Positions 21,432 through 29,492 of a stretch of DNA of 64,000 bases are shown one piece after another. This DNA is from Nocardioides islandensis (GTDB lineage Bacteria > Actinomycetota > Actinomycetes > Propionibacteriales > Nocardioidaceae). The stretch is from positions 61,823-125,822 of the forward strand of contig NZ_JADKPN010000016.1 of assembly GCF_015352455.1 (NCBI RefSeq), given 5' to 3'. Below the pieces are notes generated by a model, which saw nothing but the letters and a program-made list of their open reading frames with translations, had not been told where the DNA came from and did not search any database. A program made the position numbers and the translations under genes. Position 1 is the first letter of the stretch, and each line of letters begins with the position of its first letter.

Positions 21432-21875
21432 ATGAGGGTCGAGCCGCTGTATCGGATTCGTTTCACCTATCCGCACGGATGGGCGGTGGATCTCGAAGGT
21501 GGTTGGCAACAACACCTGTACCTGATCGATGGCCGGTGCGAGGGCGCGATCAGCGGCAGCTTCCAGGGAGCGAACTTTCCCCTGAGACGCACCTCGGACG
21601 GGCCCTTCTGCCCCGACCTGCGCGCGGTGATCGACACCGACGACGGGGCCACCATCATGTTCGAGTCTCGCGGCTACGGGCGGGCGTACCCGCCCGGGCG
21701 AAGGCAGATCGTCGGCTCTGTGTTCCACCTCAGCGATGACGATCGCTACAGCCGGCTCAACGACGTGGTGTGTGCGTGTGTGGGCGAGGTTCGGTCCTCC
21801 GACGATCCGAATGCGACGAGCCCCGTGTTGGTATTGGACGTTGCTGAGCTCGTGTGGCAGCCCATGGCGGAATGA
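21432..21875 (+). CDS. DUF3237 (UPF0311)-family protein
   Basis: A 147-residue cytoplasmic protein that looks like the DUF3237 family of small beta-barrel proteins of unknown biochemical role. Supporting features are the opening MRVEPLYRIRFTY, the central GRCEGAISGSFQGANFPL and FCPDLRAVIDTDDGATIMFES, and the closing segment with NDVVCACVGEV. ATG 21432 is chosen for gagggg 6 bases upstream. It stands alone: 187 bases separate it from the ABC operon and it converges with the STAND regulator. The 189-base gap after it shows no gene. Confidence 0.75.
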   Translation: MRVEPLYRIRFTYPHGWAVDLEGGWQQHLYLIDGRCEGAISGSFQGANFPLRRTSDGPFCPDLRAVIDTDDGATIMFESRGYGRAYPPGRRQIVGSVFHLSDDDRYSRLNDVVCACVGEVRSSDDPNATSPVLVLDVAELVWQPMAE

Positions 21876-22064
21876 CGGTGGACGCGCCGTCGCTCCGCGA
21901 GGTTGGACCGAATGCGGGCAGCCGAATGGCCGCCGACCGTGGCCTCTTCTCGGCCCTGTGACTGCGCAGGGACGGACGCCAATGGCTGCGTAGTGTGGTC
22001 TTCTCAGAACAAGCGTGTCGCGATGGCCGACAGCGCTCGCAACGAATTCCGCGTGGAGCGAGGG

Positions 22065-24896
22065 TCAGGTCGCGCCAATCGCGTCCGTGAGGGGCCGGTG
22101 GCGTCGTGCGTCGCGCGCGGCCCGCCGGAGCAGCTGCTGAGCGGTCGTCTGGTCGCCCGAGCGCCTGGCAGCCTGCGCACCTCGCAGCCGCGCGTACGCC
22201 GCGTCGTACGGTCGTGCTAGCCGGTCCCATGCCACGGCAACCCGGATCCAGTCCTGCACGCGGTCGCGATCCCGCGAGCGCGCGAGCTCCTGACCCACCA
22301 TCGCCTGTTGTGCCGGGAGAGCTGCCATCATGCAGCCCCGGGCTGCGCCCGCGACTCGGGCGACGCGGTGGGCAGCGGCCTTCGACGAGGCGTCGGCCGC
22401 CGCTCGCGCGGCCGGGACCAAGAGCAGCCAGCAGCTGTCCGGGTCCTCGGTCGTCAGGGTCTCCTCGAGCAGGGGAAGCACGAGGTCCAACGCCTCCTGG
22501 TGCCGGCCAAGCCAGCAGCGAGCCACCACGGACCGCGACATGACCTCCGCGCGCTGGGCGATGCTGACGAGTCCCAGGGCCTCGATGGCCGTGAAGCGCG
22601 CCAGGGCCGTCTCAAGGTCTCCGGCGGCCACGTCGAGCTCGGCTCGCTGGAGGTGCGCCGCCCAGGTGTCCAGGTTCGCGCCGCCGACGAGTCCAGGATC
22701 GACCACGGCGCGAGCACCGTCCGGGTCGCCCGCCTGCAGAAGGGCCTGACCGACGTTGCCTCGCAGGACCGACGTGCCGTACGTCGTGAGCTGCCAACGA
22801 TCCGCGACGGCAAGGCCAGGCGCTGCGGCCGCCGCGATCTCCGCCGCGGGAGCGGCGCAGCGGAGCAGGACGTCCGTGCGACCACAGGCAAGCTCCACGT
22901 CCCCGATCGGGTCGCCCCCTGGCACTTCCACCGCGGCGGCTTCGACGAAGGCACCGTCCGCTTCGTCGACCCTGCCCGAGGCTGCGAGATGCCAGCCGCG
23001 CAAGGCGATCAGGCGGCGCAGCTGGCGGGGGTCGCGCACCTCGCGCGCGACCTCCACGCCGCGTGCCGCGGCTGCGGCTCCGTCGCTCCGTCGCCCCAGC
23101 GCGCCCAGCAGTCCTTCGAGACGCTCGAGCGCCTCGACGTGGCCTGCTGAAGGAGGTAGCCGCTCGTAGATGCGCAGAGCCCACGACACGTACCCGAGTC
23201 CGATGGTCGGACTGTGAACGGCGCCCGTCAGGTCACCGATGCGCTGGTACAGCGCCGCTGTCTCCTCCGCCGTCAAGGACGCCAGATGGTCCTGCGCACG
23301 ATCGGCGATCCGCAGGGCTTCGACGGCGTCGCGCGCCGCCATGGCATCGATGGCCTCGATGAGCATCGTGCCGACGTGGACCGGCGGCTCGCCTGCCTCA
23401 GCGCGATCCTCCGGCCAGAGTGCCAGCACTCGCCGCCACTGGGTCCGGCACTCGTCGAGGGCCAGCCTCGACCATGCGTCCCTGGCGGCCTGGAGCCGCC
23501 AGGTCAGCTCGGCCTCGGGGTCTCCGGCGCCGTGCCAGTGCTCCGCCACCTCTGCAGCCGACCTGCCGGGCTCCGTCCCGAGGGCGACGGCGAGACTCCG
23601 ATGCTGCTCGGCGCGTTCGGTGGCCGTGGTGCGACGCTCGACTGCCTCGGCCAGCAACGGGTGCTGGAGGGCGACTTCGGGCGTCCGGCCTGGCGCCACC
23701 AAACGCAGCGCACGAAGTCGCCGGATGCCGTCCGCCAGGTCGGTGAGGCCGAGTCCGGTGACTGCAGGCAGGACCCGCTCTGGAAGGGGCCGCGCGGCCA
23801 CGCCGAGCGCCCGGACCAGGGGCCAGGTGGTGGCGTCGAGCCGCCCGAGCCGGCGGTCGAGGAGATCAGCCAGTGCCACGGGCAGGTCGGACGCGTCGTG
23901 ACTGGCGAGCTGCTCGGTGAACAGCGGCTGTCCCAGCGACCTGGTGAAGACCCGGTCGAGCGGCAGGTCGGCTCCCAGCAGGGCCAGCTGCAGGGCAGTC
24001 TCCTCGCGTGACAACGGGCCCAGCTCGAGCACGTTGACCCAACGGTCGCGGGCAACGCGACCCAGCCAGTCCAGGTGCTGCGACGGGGTCGCGGGATCAG
24101 CCAGTCTCCAGGTGGCGACGACCGGGACTGTCGATCGGCGTGACACGAGGTACTCGACGATGTCGAGAGTCCCGCTGTCGGCCCAGTGCAGGTCCTCGAG
24201 CACGAGCGCGAACGGACCGCGCCCCGCCAGCGCCACCAGGGCGGCGGACACGGCTGACAGGATCCGCTGTCGCGACGATCTGCCCGCCGGCGAAGGCACC
24301 GGGGTGCCTAGTTCGGGGAGGAGCGTGCCAAGGGTGTCAGCGACGTACGGCGCACAGCCTGCCAGAACCTCGCGAACCCGGTTGCCGTTGTCGAGTTCCC
24401 ACACACTCCGGAAGGCGTCGGCGATCGGGAGCAGTGGCACCTGCCCCGACAGCGGGAGGCCGGCGCCTCGGGCCACCCGTGAGTCGACCGATCTTCCCAA
24501 GGATGCCGTCGCCACCAGGGTGGTCTTGCCGATGCCTGCCTCGCCCGTCACGAGCAGTAGCCCCGGTGACTCGAGTGCCCGGCGGACCGTGTCGAGCTCG
24601 GCGACCCGACCGGCCATCGGCAGGTCCCAGGTGGGGTCCGGGGACCCGGCGGCCAGCCACAGGCCGCGGAAGCGGTCGACGTCGCCGTCCAGCGCCTCCA
24701 CGACCAGCTCGAGCAGTCCCCATGCCGGCAGTCGCGGAGCGGTGAAGACCGCAGACACCGTGGTCGGGCTGCAGCCCACCTGGCGGGCGATCACGCGCAG
24801 GCTGGGCCAGCCGGCGCGGTGGTGCAGGTCGTGCAGTGCCTCCACCAGGTCACGTCGCGGACCTGCGGCGACGTCCGGACGCGACAAACCGGGCAC
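22065..24896 (-). CDS. STAND-type ATPase transcriptional regulator with N-terminal helix-turn-helix
   Basis: A 943-residue signal-transducing ATPase. An N-terminal helix-turn-helix (about residues 12-75, SLRVIARQVGCSPTTVSAVF) should bind DNA. An AAA-like NTPase follows, with Walker A GEAGIGKTT (118-126) and Walker B LVLEDLHWAD (231-240). The rest (about 400-943) is helical, with TPR-like repeats typical of LuxR/LAL and AfsR-like regulators. Unlike LAL proteins it has no C-terminal LuxR helix-turn-helix; the chain ends soon after the TPR region. The GTG start has a -10-like catcct 8 bases upstream. It is divergent from a tiny secreted-peptide gene across 133 bases that hold a direct repeat (24947-24963). 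Such proteins switch on when a ligand binds the repeat domain; the ligand is unknown. Confidence 0.82.
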   Translation of the reverse strand: MPGLSRPDVAAGPRRDLVEALHDLHHRAGWPSLRVIARQVGCSPTTVSAVFTAPRLPAWGLLELVVEALDGDVDRFRGLWLAAGSPDPTWDLPMAGRVAELDTVRRALESPGLLLVTGEAGIGKTTLVATASLGRSVDSRVARGAGLPLSGQVPLLPIADAFRSVWELDNGNRVREVLAGCAPYVADTLGTLLPELGTPVPSPAGRSSRQRILSAVSAALVALAGRGPFALVLEDLHWADSGTLDIVEYLVSRRSTVPVVATWRLADPATPSQHLDWLGRVARDRWVNVLELGPLSREETALQLALLGADLPLDRVFTRSLGQPLFTEQLASHDASDLPVALADLLDRRLGRLDATTWPLVRALGVAARPLPERVLPAVTGLGLTDLADGIRRLRALRLVAPGRTPEVALQHPLLAEAVERRTTATERAEQHRSLAVALGTEPGRSAAEVAEHWHGAGDPEAELTWRLQAARDAWSRLALDECRTQWRRVLALWPEDRAEAGEPPVHVGTMLIEAIDAMAARDAVEALRIADRAQDHLASLTAEETAALYQRIGDLTGAVHSPTIGLGYVSWALRIYERLPPSAGHVEALERLEGLLGALGRRSDGAAAAARGVEVAREVRDPRQLRRLIALRGWHLAASGRVDEADGAFVEAAAVEVPGGDPIGDVELACGRTDVLLRCAAPAAEIAAAAAPGLAVADRWQLTTYGTSVLRGNVGQALLQAGDPDGARAVVDPGLVGGANLDTWAAHLQRAELDVAAGDLETALARFTAIEALGLVSIAQRAEVMSRSVVARCWLGRHQEALDLVLPLLEETLTTEDPDSCWLLLVPAARAAADASSKAAAHRVARVAGAARGCMMAALPAQQAMVGQELARSRDRDRVQDWIRVAVAWDRLARPYDAAYARLRGAQAARRSGDQTTAQQLLRRAARDARRHRPLTDAIGAT

Positions 24897-24946
24897 AGGA
24901 TCAGGATGCCGGTCAGCCCGGCGAGGGGTCTAGCGGTCATCTGACC

Positions 24947-24963
24947 GTCCAGTCCTGTCCAGT
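24947..24963. promoter_or_regulatory. Direct repeat GTCCAGT, possible operator
   Basis: gtccagt occurs at 24947-24953 and 24957-24963, a 10-base period that would put both copies on one face of the helix. It lies between the STAND regulator and the divergent secreted-peptide gene and may be the binding site of the regulator's helix-turn-helix domain. Confidence 0.35.
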
Positions 24964-25029
24964 TTCGTCAAGCGAGGGTCCAACGACCCGAGGCTCGTCG
25001 AGTCCACTCAGGCACAGGAAGGCACCCTC

Positions 25030-25227
25030 ATGAACATCTCGACCAAGGCCCGCACGGTCGCCGCTCTGGCAACCGTGGCCGTCACTCTCGCCATCACGCC
25101 CTCGGGTCCCGCGAGCGCGACCCGTGGTGGCACGCACCGCCAGCAGGACGTTTGCCGGCTCGCCGTTCGGTACCTGCCCCAGACGCCGGACGCTGTGGAG
25201 GGGTGGCTACGCCACTGCCCCCGGTGA
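25030..25227 (+). CDS. Tiny secreted peptide precursor
   Basis: A 65-residue precursor. A classic signal peptide (basic MNISTKAR start, hydrophobic VAALATVAVTLAI, cleavage after PASA near residue 30) leaves a mature peptide of about 35 residues with two Cys (residues 42 and 63) that could form one disulfide. The ATG at 25030 has aggaagg about 8 bases upstream, and a strong hairpin terminator follows, so this is very likely a real monocistronic gene. It is divergent from the STAND regulator. A signalling, bacteriocin-like or cell-envelope role are all possible; I do not recognise the family. Confidence 0.65.
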   Translation: MNISTKARTVAALATVAVTLAITPSGPASATRGGTHRQQDVCRLAVRYLPQTPDAVEGWLRHCPR

Positions 25228-25241
25228 TCCGTGCCTGAGGG

Positions 25242-25276
25242 GACCGGCCCGGGTCAGGACCTTTCCCGGGCCGGTC
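25242..25276 (+). terminator. Strong hairpin terminator after the secreted-peptide gene
   Basis: gaccggcccggg (25242-25253) and cccgggccggtc (25265-25276) form a perfect 12-bp GC stem with an 11-base loop, 14 bases after the stop. No clear U-tract follows, as is common in actinobacteria. Confidence 0.75.
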
Positions 25277-25599
25277 TCCTCGAAACGTCTACGAGTCTCC
25301 GCCGCCGGCCCTGCAGCGATGCCCGTAAAGTTCGTGCTCCCTCACGACAAGTGATTGAACCAGGCGAACGCACCTTTGCTTAGGCGCGCCAGCCCAGTGC
25401 GGGTTGCGTAACAGGCGAAGTGACGCACGGCGACTGTTGCGTGGTGGACGCTGGCCGTCCAAGGGAGTTGGTCGGTAATCTGCGGTCTCGTCAGACGGAG
25501 ACATACACGCTCCGACCGGGCCGAGCGACTTCAGTCGCGAACCCATCGTGCCGGGCTGGATATGAGCCAGTTGAGCACGCGCCCTGAGGAACGGTCGCG
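25277..25599. other. Gap without a recognised gene, visibly lower in GC
   Basis: No convincing coding frame, RNA gene or strong hairpin was seen. The base composition is less GC-rich than in the flanking core genes, and it marks the left edge of the accessory stretch to about 28.3 kb. It may hold the promoter of the gene at 25600. Confidence 0.4.
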
Positions 25600-25815
25600 A
25601 TGCTCGACTGCTCGAAGAAGTCCTACCCGTCCCAGTGGTCCGCCGAACGCGCCCTGCGCGCGATGCACGAGTCCTGCCGGTCACGCGGTCGAAAGGCTCC
25701 GACCGGGTCGTACTGGTGCGGCCCATGCAAGGCCTGGCACCTGACTTCGAAATCGAAGAGCCGAACTCCAAGATGGCTGCGAGAGAGACGGTCTCCCCAC
25801 CGCGAGGGAGGATAG
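25600..25815 (+). CDS. Small putative zinc-binding protein
   Basis: A 71-residue basic protein. Three Cys and one His are arranged like a zinc ribbon: C4 near the start, then YWCGPCKAWHLTSK (C40, C43, H47). Small proteins with a start like CxKxxYPSxxxAxxAL and an end like YxCxxCxxWHLTS are common in actinobacteria and phages; their role is unknown. The ATG has gagga 9 bases upstream. It lies in a lower-GC accessory segment upstream of an NTF2-like gene. The tail after residue 55 is very basic and may be disordered. Confidence 0.6.
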   Translation: MLDCSKKSYPSQWSAERALRAMHESCRSRGRKAPTGSYWCGPCKAWHLTSKSKSRTPRWLRERRSPHREGG

Positions 25816-25894
25816 GCAGTCGCGGCGGTGTGACGCTGGGTAGGGCGAAGGGCAGCGGGGCCTTGAGCCATCTGCTCAGAAACCGCGAGAGTGC

Positions 25895-25936
25895 TAGTTT
25901 GCCCGGAGGAGTCGATCCGGGGGATCGGGCCCCCGA
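25895..25936 (+). promoter_or_regulatory. Promoter and folded leader of the NTF2-like gene
   Basis: tagttt (25895-25900) is a fair -10. The leader after it can form cgatcc-ggg-ggatcg (25913-25927) or, instead, tcggg-cc-cccga (25925-25936). These stems share bases, so only one can form at a time. The ggggg ribosome site and the ATG at 25951 follow. Confidence 0.35.
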
Positions 25937-25950
25937 GAATGGGGGATTCA

Positions 25951-26361
25951 ATGCAGCGTAGCCACGCAGTCGAAGCAGTAGTGCTCGAGATGCTCGAGGC
26001 CATGAAGACAGGCGACGCCGACGTTGCCACCGCCGGACTGTCCGAGGACCTCACGACCGCGATCGGAACCGACGCGGAGGAGTGGTGGGAGGGCTACGAC
26101 ACCTCGGCGAAGGCGTTCCGGGCCCAGCTCGAGGTGTCGGGCGGCCTGCCGATTGAGATGACCGACGTTCGCGGATACGAGAACGACGGGATGGGATGGT
26201 TCGAGGCCCGCGGGAGCGTTGCGGTCGAGGGTGCGGCCCCCGCAGTTGTCCGGATGACCGGTGTGCTCCGTCGTGAGCCCGATGCCTGGAGAGTGATCCA
26301 GGTGCACGCCTCGGCCGGCATCCCGAACGCGGAGCTGGGCATGGAGGGACTCCCCATCTAG
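25951..26361 (+). CDS. NTF2/SnoaL-like domain protein
   Basis: A 136-residue cytoplasmic protein with the cone-shaped alpha+beta fold pattern of the SnoaL-like/NTF2 superfamily: an N-terminal helix pair (VEAVVLEMLEAMKTGDAD), a DTSAKAFRAQLEV helix, then four strands ending in AWRVIQVHAS, which is typical of SnoaL_3/DUF4440-type members. Such domains bind small ligands or act as accessory domains; no catalytic residue can be named. ATG 25951 is chosen because ggggg lies 5 bases upstream; ATG 25939 is an alternative. The gene lies in the accessory segment, 135 bases after the small zinc-binding protein. Confidence 0.72.
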   Translation: MQRSHAVEAVVLEMLEAMKTGDADVATAGLSEDLTTAIGTDAEEWWEGYDTSAKAFRAQLEVSGGLPIEMTDVRGYENDGMGWFEARGSVAVEGAAPAVVRMTGVLRREPDAWRVIQVHASAGIPNAELGMEGLPI

Positions 26362-26546
26362 GCGCCGCCGAACCAATCGGAAGGCCATGGAGCGACGGCC
26401 TGCTCCGCGGCGTGTTGCGGTCGGAGGTTTCAATGCTCCTACATTCAGTCAGGGCCGGTACTGGAGGTTCGAGCTGAGCTCTTCCTCTTGAGGGTCAAGG
26501 CAGCGAGTAGCTAGCCGCCCGGTCCACTGGCGGCGAAGTGACGCGG

Positions 26547-26863
26547 CTACTCGTCCGGCGGGGCCGACTCGGCTCGGTAGACGATGCCGTGGTGCGCTGC
26601 GACTAGAGACAAGGTCTCGCAGCCCCATCGATCCGCTGAGTAAGCGGTAACGGGTCGTCCAGGTCCGAGTCGCACTCGCCCCCTCCAGTGCCGCAGTCTG
26701 GATGGAGGGCGACGATGCTGCGCGCCAAGGGATCGTTGATGGAGTTCAGTCGACGCATCGCGTCGATCCACTCCCCGCGGGAGCCAGGCCTGTCGTCGAT
26801 CTCGTGAACCACGTCCATATGGAGACGCTCACTTGCCTCTTCGTCATAGACGTGCTTGGTCAC
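26547..26863 (-). pseudogene. Small hypothetical gene, apparently frameshifted
   Basis: Read from GTG 26863 the frame gives a plausible protein (EWIDAMRRLNSINDPLARSI, then HPDCGTGGGECDSDLDDPL) but ends early at 26603 with an unlikely tail. Shifting frame near 26650-26660 continues into SADRWGCETLSLVAAHHGIV and a stop at 26547, which reads like the true C-terminus. The combined product would be about 105 residues with Cys in CGTGGGEC and WGCET. Either the gene has decayed, the sequence has an indel error, or a programmed shift occurs. The family is unknown. Confidence 0.5.
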
Positions 26864-27046
26864 CTGCGAACGCTAGCCCAGGACGATTCCTCAGCGCAGA
26901 CAGATCGTCAGCAACAGCTCCTTGGAGAAGCTTCGCGGCGGATGGACGCAGGTCCGCACCGGAGTTCCTGTCTCGGGCGAACGCGAGATGTCGGTGCGGA
27001 GCGCGACCATGTGTGCGTGCTGACAGATCGAGTCCCGGCGGGGGAG

Positions 27047-27868
27047 ATGGACCTCGGGGAGCTCCCTCGCCGTTGGAAGGTGCTTGAGGATCTCTATCGC
27101 GGTACTCGGCAGGCCCTCCAGGACCGTGACGCCCGCATTCTTCACGATCGGATGATCGACGAGGCGCAGACGAGTGGCAGGAGAACCTACTTTGGTGCGC
27201 AGCGCTGCTTGGACATCGCTTGGGATAACCACGATGCCCTGCGGTCGCTGTTGCATCATCACGGGGCAACGCAGTTCGCCCCGTGGAATCTCCTGCGCCC
27301 AACATTTGAGGCGGCGTTCTACGCGATCTGGCTACTTGACCCGGACGAAAGTCTCGAGCGCCGCAGACGAGGCTTGCTACTCGAGTGGCTTGACGAATTG
27401 GAGCATCGCACCTACTACGCCGACCTCAAGTCGATCGAGCGATTCGTTGATCCTGAGGATCACGCGAGACTGGAGGCCGACCGAGCTCAACATCGGGCGG
27501 TCATCGAGGACCACGATCGCACTTACAGTCGCGAAGCCGAAGAGCTCGGCATGAATTGGCCCCTCCCCAGGAAGGTCAATGTGCTCGACGAACTCGGGAA
27601 GTTGAGGCACTGCGATTTGAGGGACGGCTCCGATCTCATCCTGCGTAGCACGTGGAGAACCCTTTCGGGCATGCAGCATGGTCGCGGAAGCACGATGCTG
27701 CGCGGTTCGGACAGGCTTGACGAGAGCCCCATCGAAGGTGGAGTGCACGCGCTGCTTGCGGTGAACGACGAGGCGTTTGTTGGCGCGGCCACCATCACCA
27801 ACGGCCTGCACCAGCAGGCAGTGATGTTGTTCCGTGACCGAAGCGTGCCCAATCGCAGCCGTGGATAG
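27047..27868 (+). CDS. Hypothetical helical protein, unknown function
   Basis: A 273-residue soluble, mainly helical protein. Visible features are the central PWNLLRPTFEAAFYAIWLL segment and the later RTLSGMQHGR motif, which resembles the SGxxHG motif in several actinobacterial proteins of unknown role. The start is uncertain: ATG 27047 is used, but GTG 27011 or 27017 would fit too, since no clear ribosome site is seen at proper spacing. Codon use is less GC-biased than in core genes, suggesting transfer. It converges with a cupin gene 51 bases away. Confidence 0.6.
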   Translation: MDLGELPRRWKVLEDLYRGTRQALQDRDARILHDRMIDEAQTSGRRTYFGAQRCLDIAWDNHDALRSLLHHHGATQFAPWNLLRPTFEAAFYAIWLLDPDESLERRRRGLLLEWLDELEHRTYYADLKSIERFVDPEDHARLEADRAQHRAVIEDHDRTYSREAEELGMNWPLPRKVNVLDELGKLRHCDLRDGSDLILRSTWRTLSGMQHGRGSTMLRGSDRLDESPIEGGVHALLAVNDEAFVGAATITNGLHQQAVMLFRDRSVPNRSRG

Positions 27869-27919
27869 TGGTGGGCTGGTAGTCCTGCTCGCGGCGGTGT
27901 GACGCACCGGCTGGACCGA

Positions 27920-28315
27920 TCACCGACCTTCGGGAGCTGTCGGCTTCCAAGGCCCTTCGAGGACGGTCGCTTCTTGGTCGCCGGGCCACGGCGGCATGGA
28001 GATGCAGAGGAACCGGAGTGGGTCGGCGCTGGTGCAGCGATCTTGGAATGCGGTCCCGACCGGTATGTCGATAGTGACGCCTGCCGTCAGAACGGTCGTT
28101 TCCTCGGCAGTGTCGTTGCGTCGCCATATCTGCCCCTGGCCCGAGAGAACATGCCAGAACTCGCTGACCGTGGCATGGACGGTCGCCCGATTCACCTGAC
28201 CTGCCGGGACGGTGGAGTGGATCATGTTGCCCGTCTCGCCCTCGATCAGGTACCGGATCTCTGCCCCTGCTGGGGAGCGAGCGTCGGGTGCGGACGGAAA
28301 CGGGCGAGTCTGCAT
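27920..28315 (-). CDS. Single-domain cupin protein
   Basis: A 131-residue cupin (double-stranded beta-helix). The first cupin motif is altered (TVPAGQVNRATVHATVSEFWHVLSG, in part VSEFWHVLSGQGQIW), and the second is TIDIPVGTAFQDRC. Few His residues are in the metal-binding positions, so it may bind a small molecule rather than act as a metalloenzyme. The ATG at 28315 is supported by gggagg 9 bases upstream. Base composition is lower in GC than in core genes. It lies at the right edge of the accessory stretch; the 190 bases upstream show no gene. Confidence 0.78.
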   Translation of the reverse strand: MQTRPFPSAPDARSPAGAEIRYLIEGETGNMIHSTVPAGQVNRATVHATVSEFWHVLSGQGQIWRRNDTAEETTVLTAGVTIDIPVGTAFQDRCTSADPLRFLCISMPPWPGDQEATVLEGPWKPTAPEGR

Positions 28316-28505
28316 GGCGTACCTCCCTGTGAGCAGAACCATTGTCCCGCGACTGACGCCTCGGCATCCCTCCGTCTTCGCGTGTTGCTCCGGCGGCGTG
28401 GTGGAGCGAGTCAGTGTCCCTCTCAGATGCGCCGTTTCGCGGCGGTGTGACGAACTGAGGGAGGAACAGCCAGCGGCGGTTGGCGAGGACCGGCGAACTG
28501 ATCGA

Positions 28506-29468
28506 TCAGTGCCCCACCAGCCGATGGAGGCGGGTGAACGTGTCGCGGTACCCCAGGCCGCGCCAGGCGCGGGAGGAGAGCAGGTTGGTCTCGCGCCAGT
28601 CGGTGACCAGGCTCGAGTACCCCTCGGCGAGCGCCCAGGCCGACACCGCCTCGCCCAGCGCGCGGCCGACGCCGAGCCCGCGAGCGCCGGGGAAGACCGC
28701 CGCGAAGCCCAGGAAGCCAGCGTGCTCCGGGGCCGCCGGTCCGGCGTGGCTGGAGGAGACGTCCAGCGAGCAGCCAACCGCGCTGCCGACGAGCGAGCCG
28801 TCGTGCTCGACCACGACGTTCCAGTACTTCGGGTTGTCGAAGTCCTCCTCCCAGTCCGCGACCCGCTCCTCGTAGACGTCGAGCGGACCGCCGGAGAAGC
28901 ACGGCGAGAGGTGCTGGTGGTCGGTGAGCACCATGTCGAGCCGCGCGAGCACGGGGATCTCGTCGCGACGCGGCTGCCGCACCGTGAGCCCTTCGCGGAC
29001 CGGGCCGGCCTCAGCAGGCTCGCGGACGGCGTGGGTGTGCTGCCAGCCGAAGGCCAGCCGGAACCAGGTGTGCACCAGCTCCGCGTCGTGCGACGGCAGC
29101 AGGACGTAGTGCGCCGTCCGGCCCTCCTCCAGCCACCGCGTCGCGGCGACGGCGTACAGGGTGCGCGCGACCTCCGGCACCTCGACCGCGTGGCCGGCCG
29201 ACTCCACCCACGTGTTCACACCCCAGGAGTCGTTCTTCGGGGCGCCCAGCAGGTAGCCGACGACGCGGCTCCCGTCGAGCGCAACCGCCCCGGAGGCGTC
29301 GTCCGCGGCGTACGCCGTCGCGATCAGCTCTCGACAGGCAGCGGCGTCCTCGTACGCCGGCGACAGCAGCGGCTCGGCGGCGCGATGCCGCCGGTGCCGG
29401 GCGGCCAGCACCTCCGCCGCGCCGTCCAGGTGTTCCTCGGTCAACGGCGCGATCTCCGGTCCCTTCAC
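28506..29468 (-). CDS. GNAT-family acetyltransferase (two-domain)
   Basis: A 320-residue protein with a C-terminal GNAT domain carrying the acetyl-CoA loop FPGARGLGVGRALGEAVSAWA (in part ARGLGVGRALGEA, near residues 265-280) and the ETNLLSSRAWRGLGY motif. The N-terminal half (about 1-150) resembles a degenerate GNAT domain. It would acetylate an unknown substrate in the cytoplasm. The GTG at 29468 is used. It lies 24 bases after the sensor kinase gene on the same strand and may be the third gene of that operon. Confidence 0.82.
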   Translation of the reverse strand: MKGPEIAPLTEEHLDGAAEVLAARHRRHRAAEPLLSPAYEDAAACRELIATAYAADDASGAVALDGSRVVGYLLGAPKNDSWGVNTWVESAGHAVEVPEVARTLYAVAATRWLEEGRTAHYVLLPSHDAELVHTWFRLAFGWQHTHAVREPAEAGPVREGLTVRQPRRDEIPVLARLDMVLTDHQHLSPCFSGGPLDVYEERVADWEEDFDNPKYWNVVVEHDGSLVGSAVGCSLDVSSSHAGPAAPEHAGFLGFAAVFPGARGLGVGRALGEAVSAWALAEGYSSLVTDWRETNLLSSRAWRGLGYRDTFTRLHRLVGH

Positions 29469-29492
29469 GCGCGAAGGCTAGCGATGAGGGAC

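Noticed and set aside
22065..24896. Typical LAL (MalT-like) regulator with C-terminal LuxR domain
   Set aside because: No LuxR-type helix-turn-helix is present at the C-terminus; the DNA-binding part is at the N-terminus.
26362..26546. tRNA or attachment site suggested by ggaggttcgagc
   Set aside because: No acceptor stem or anticodon arm can be drawn around it, and no duplicated att core was found.
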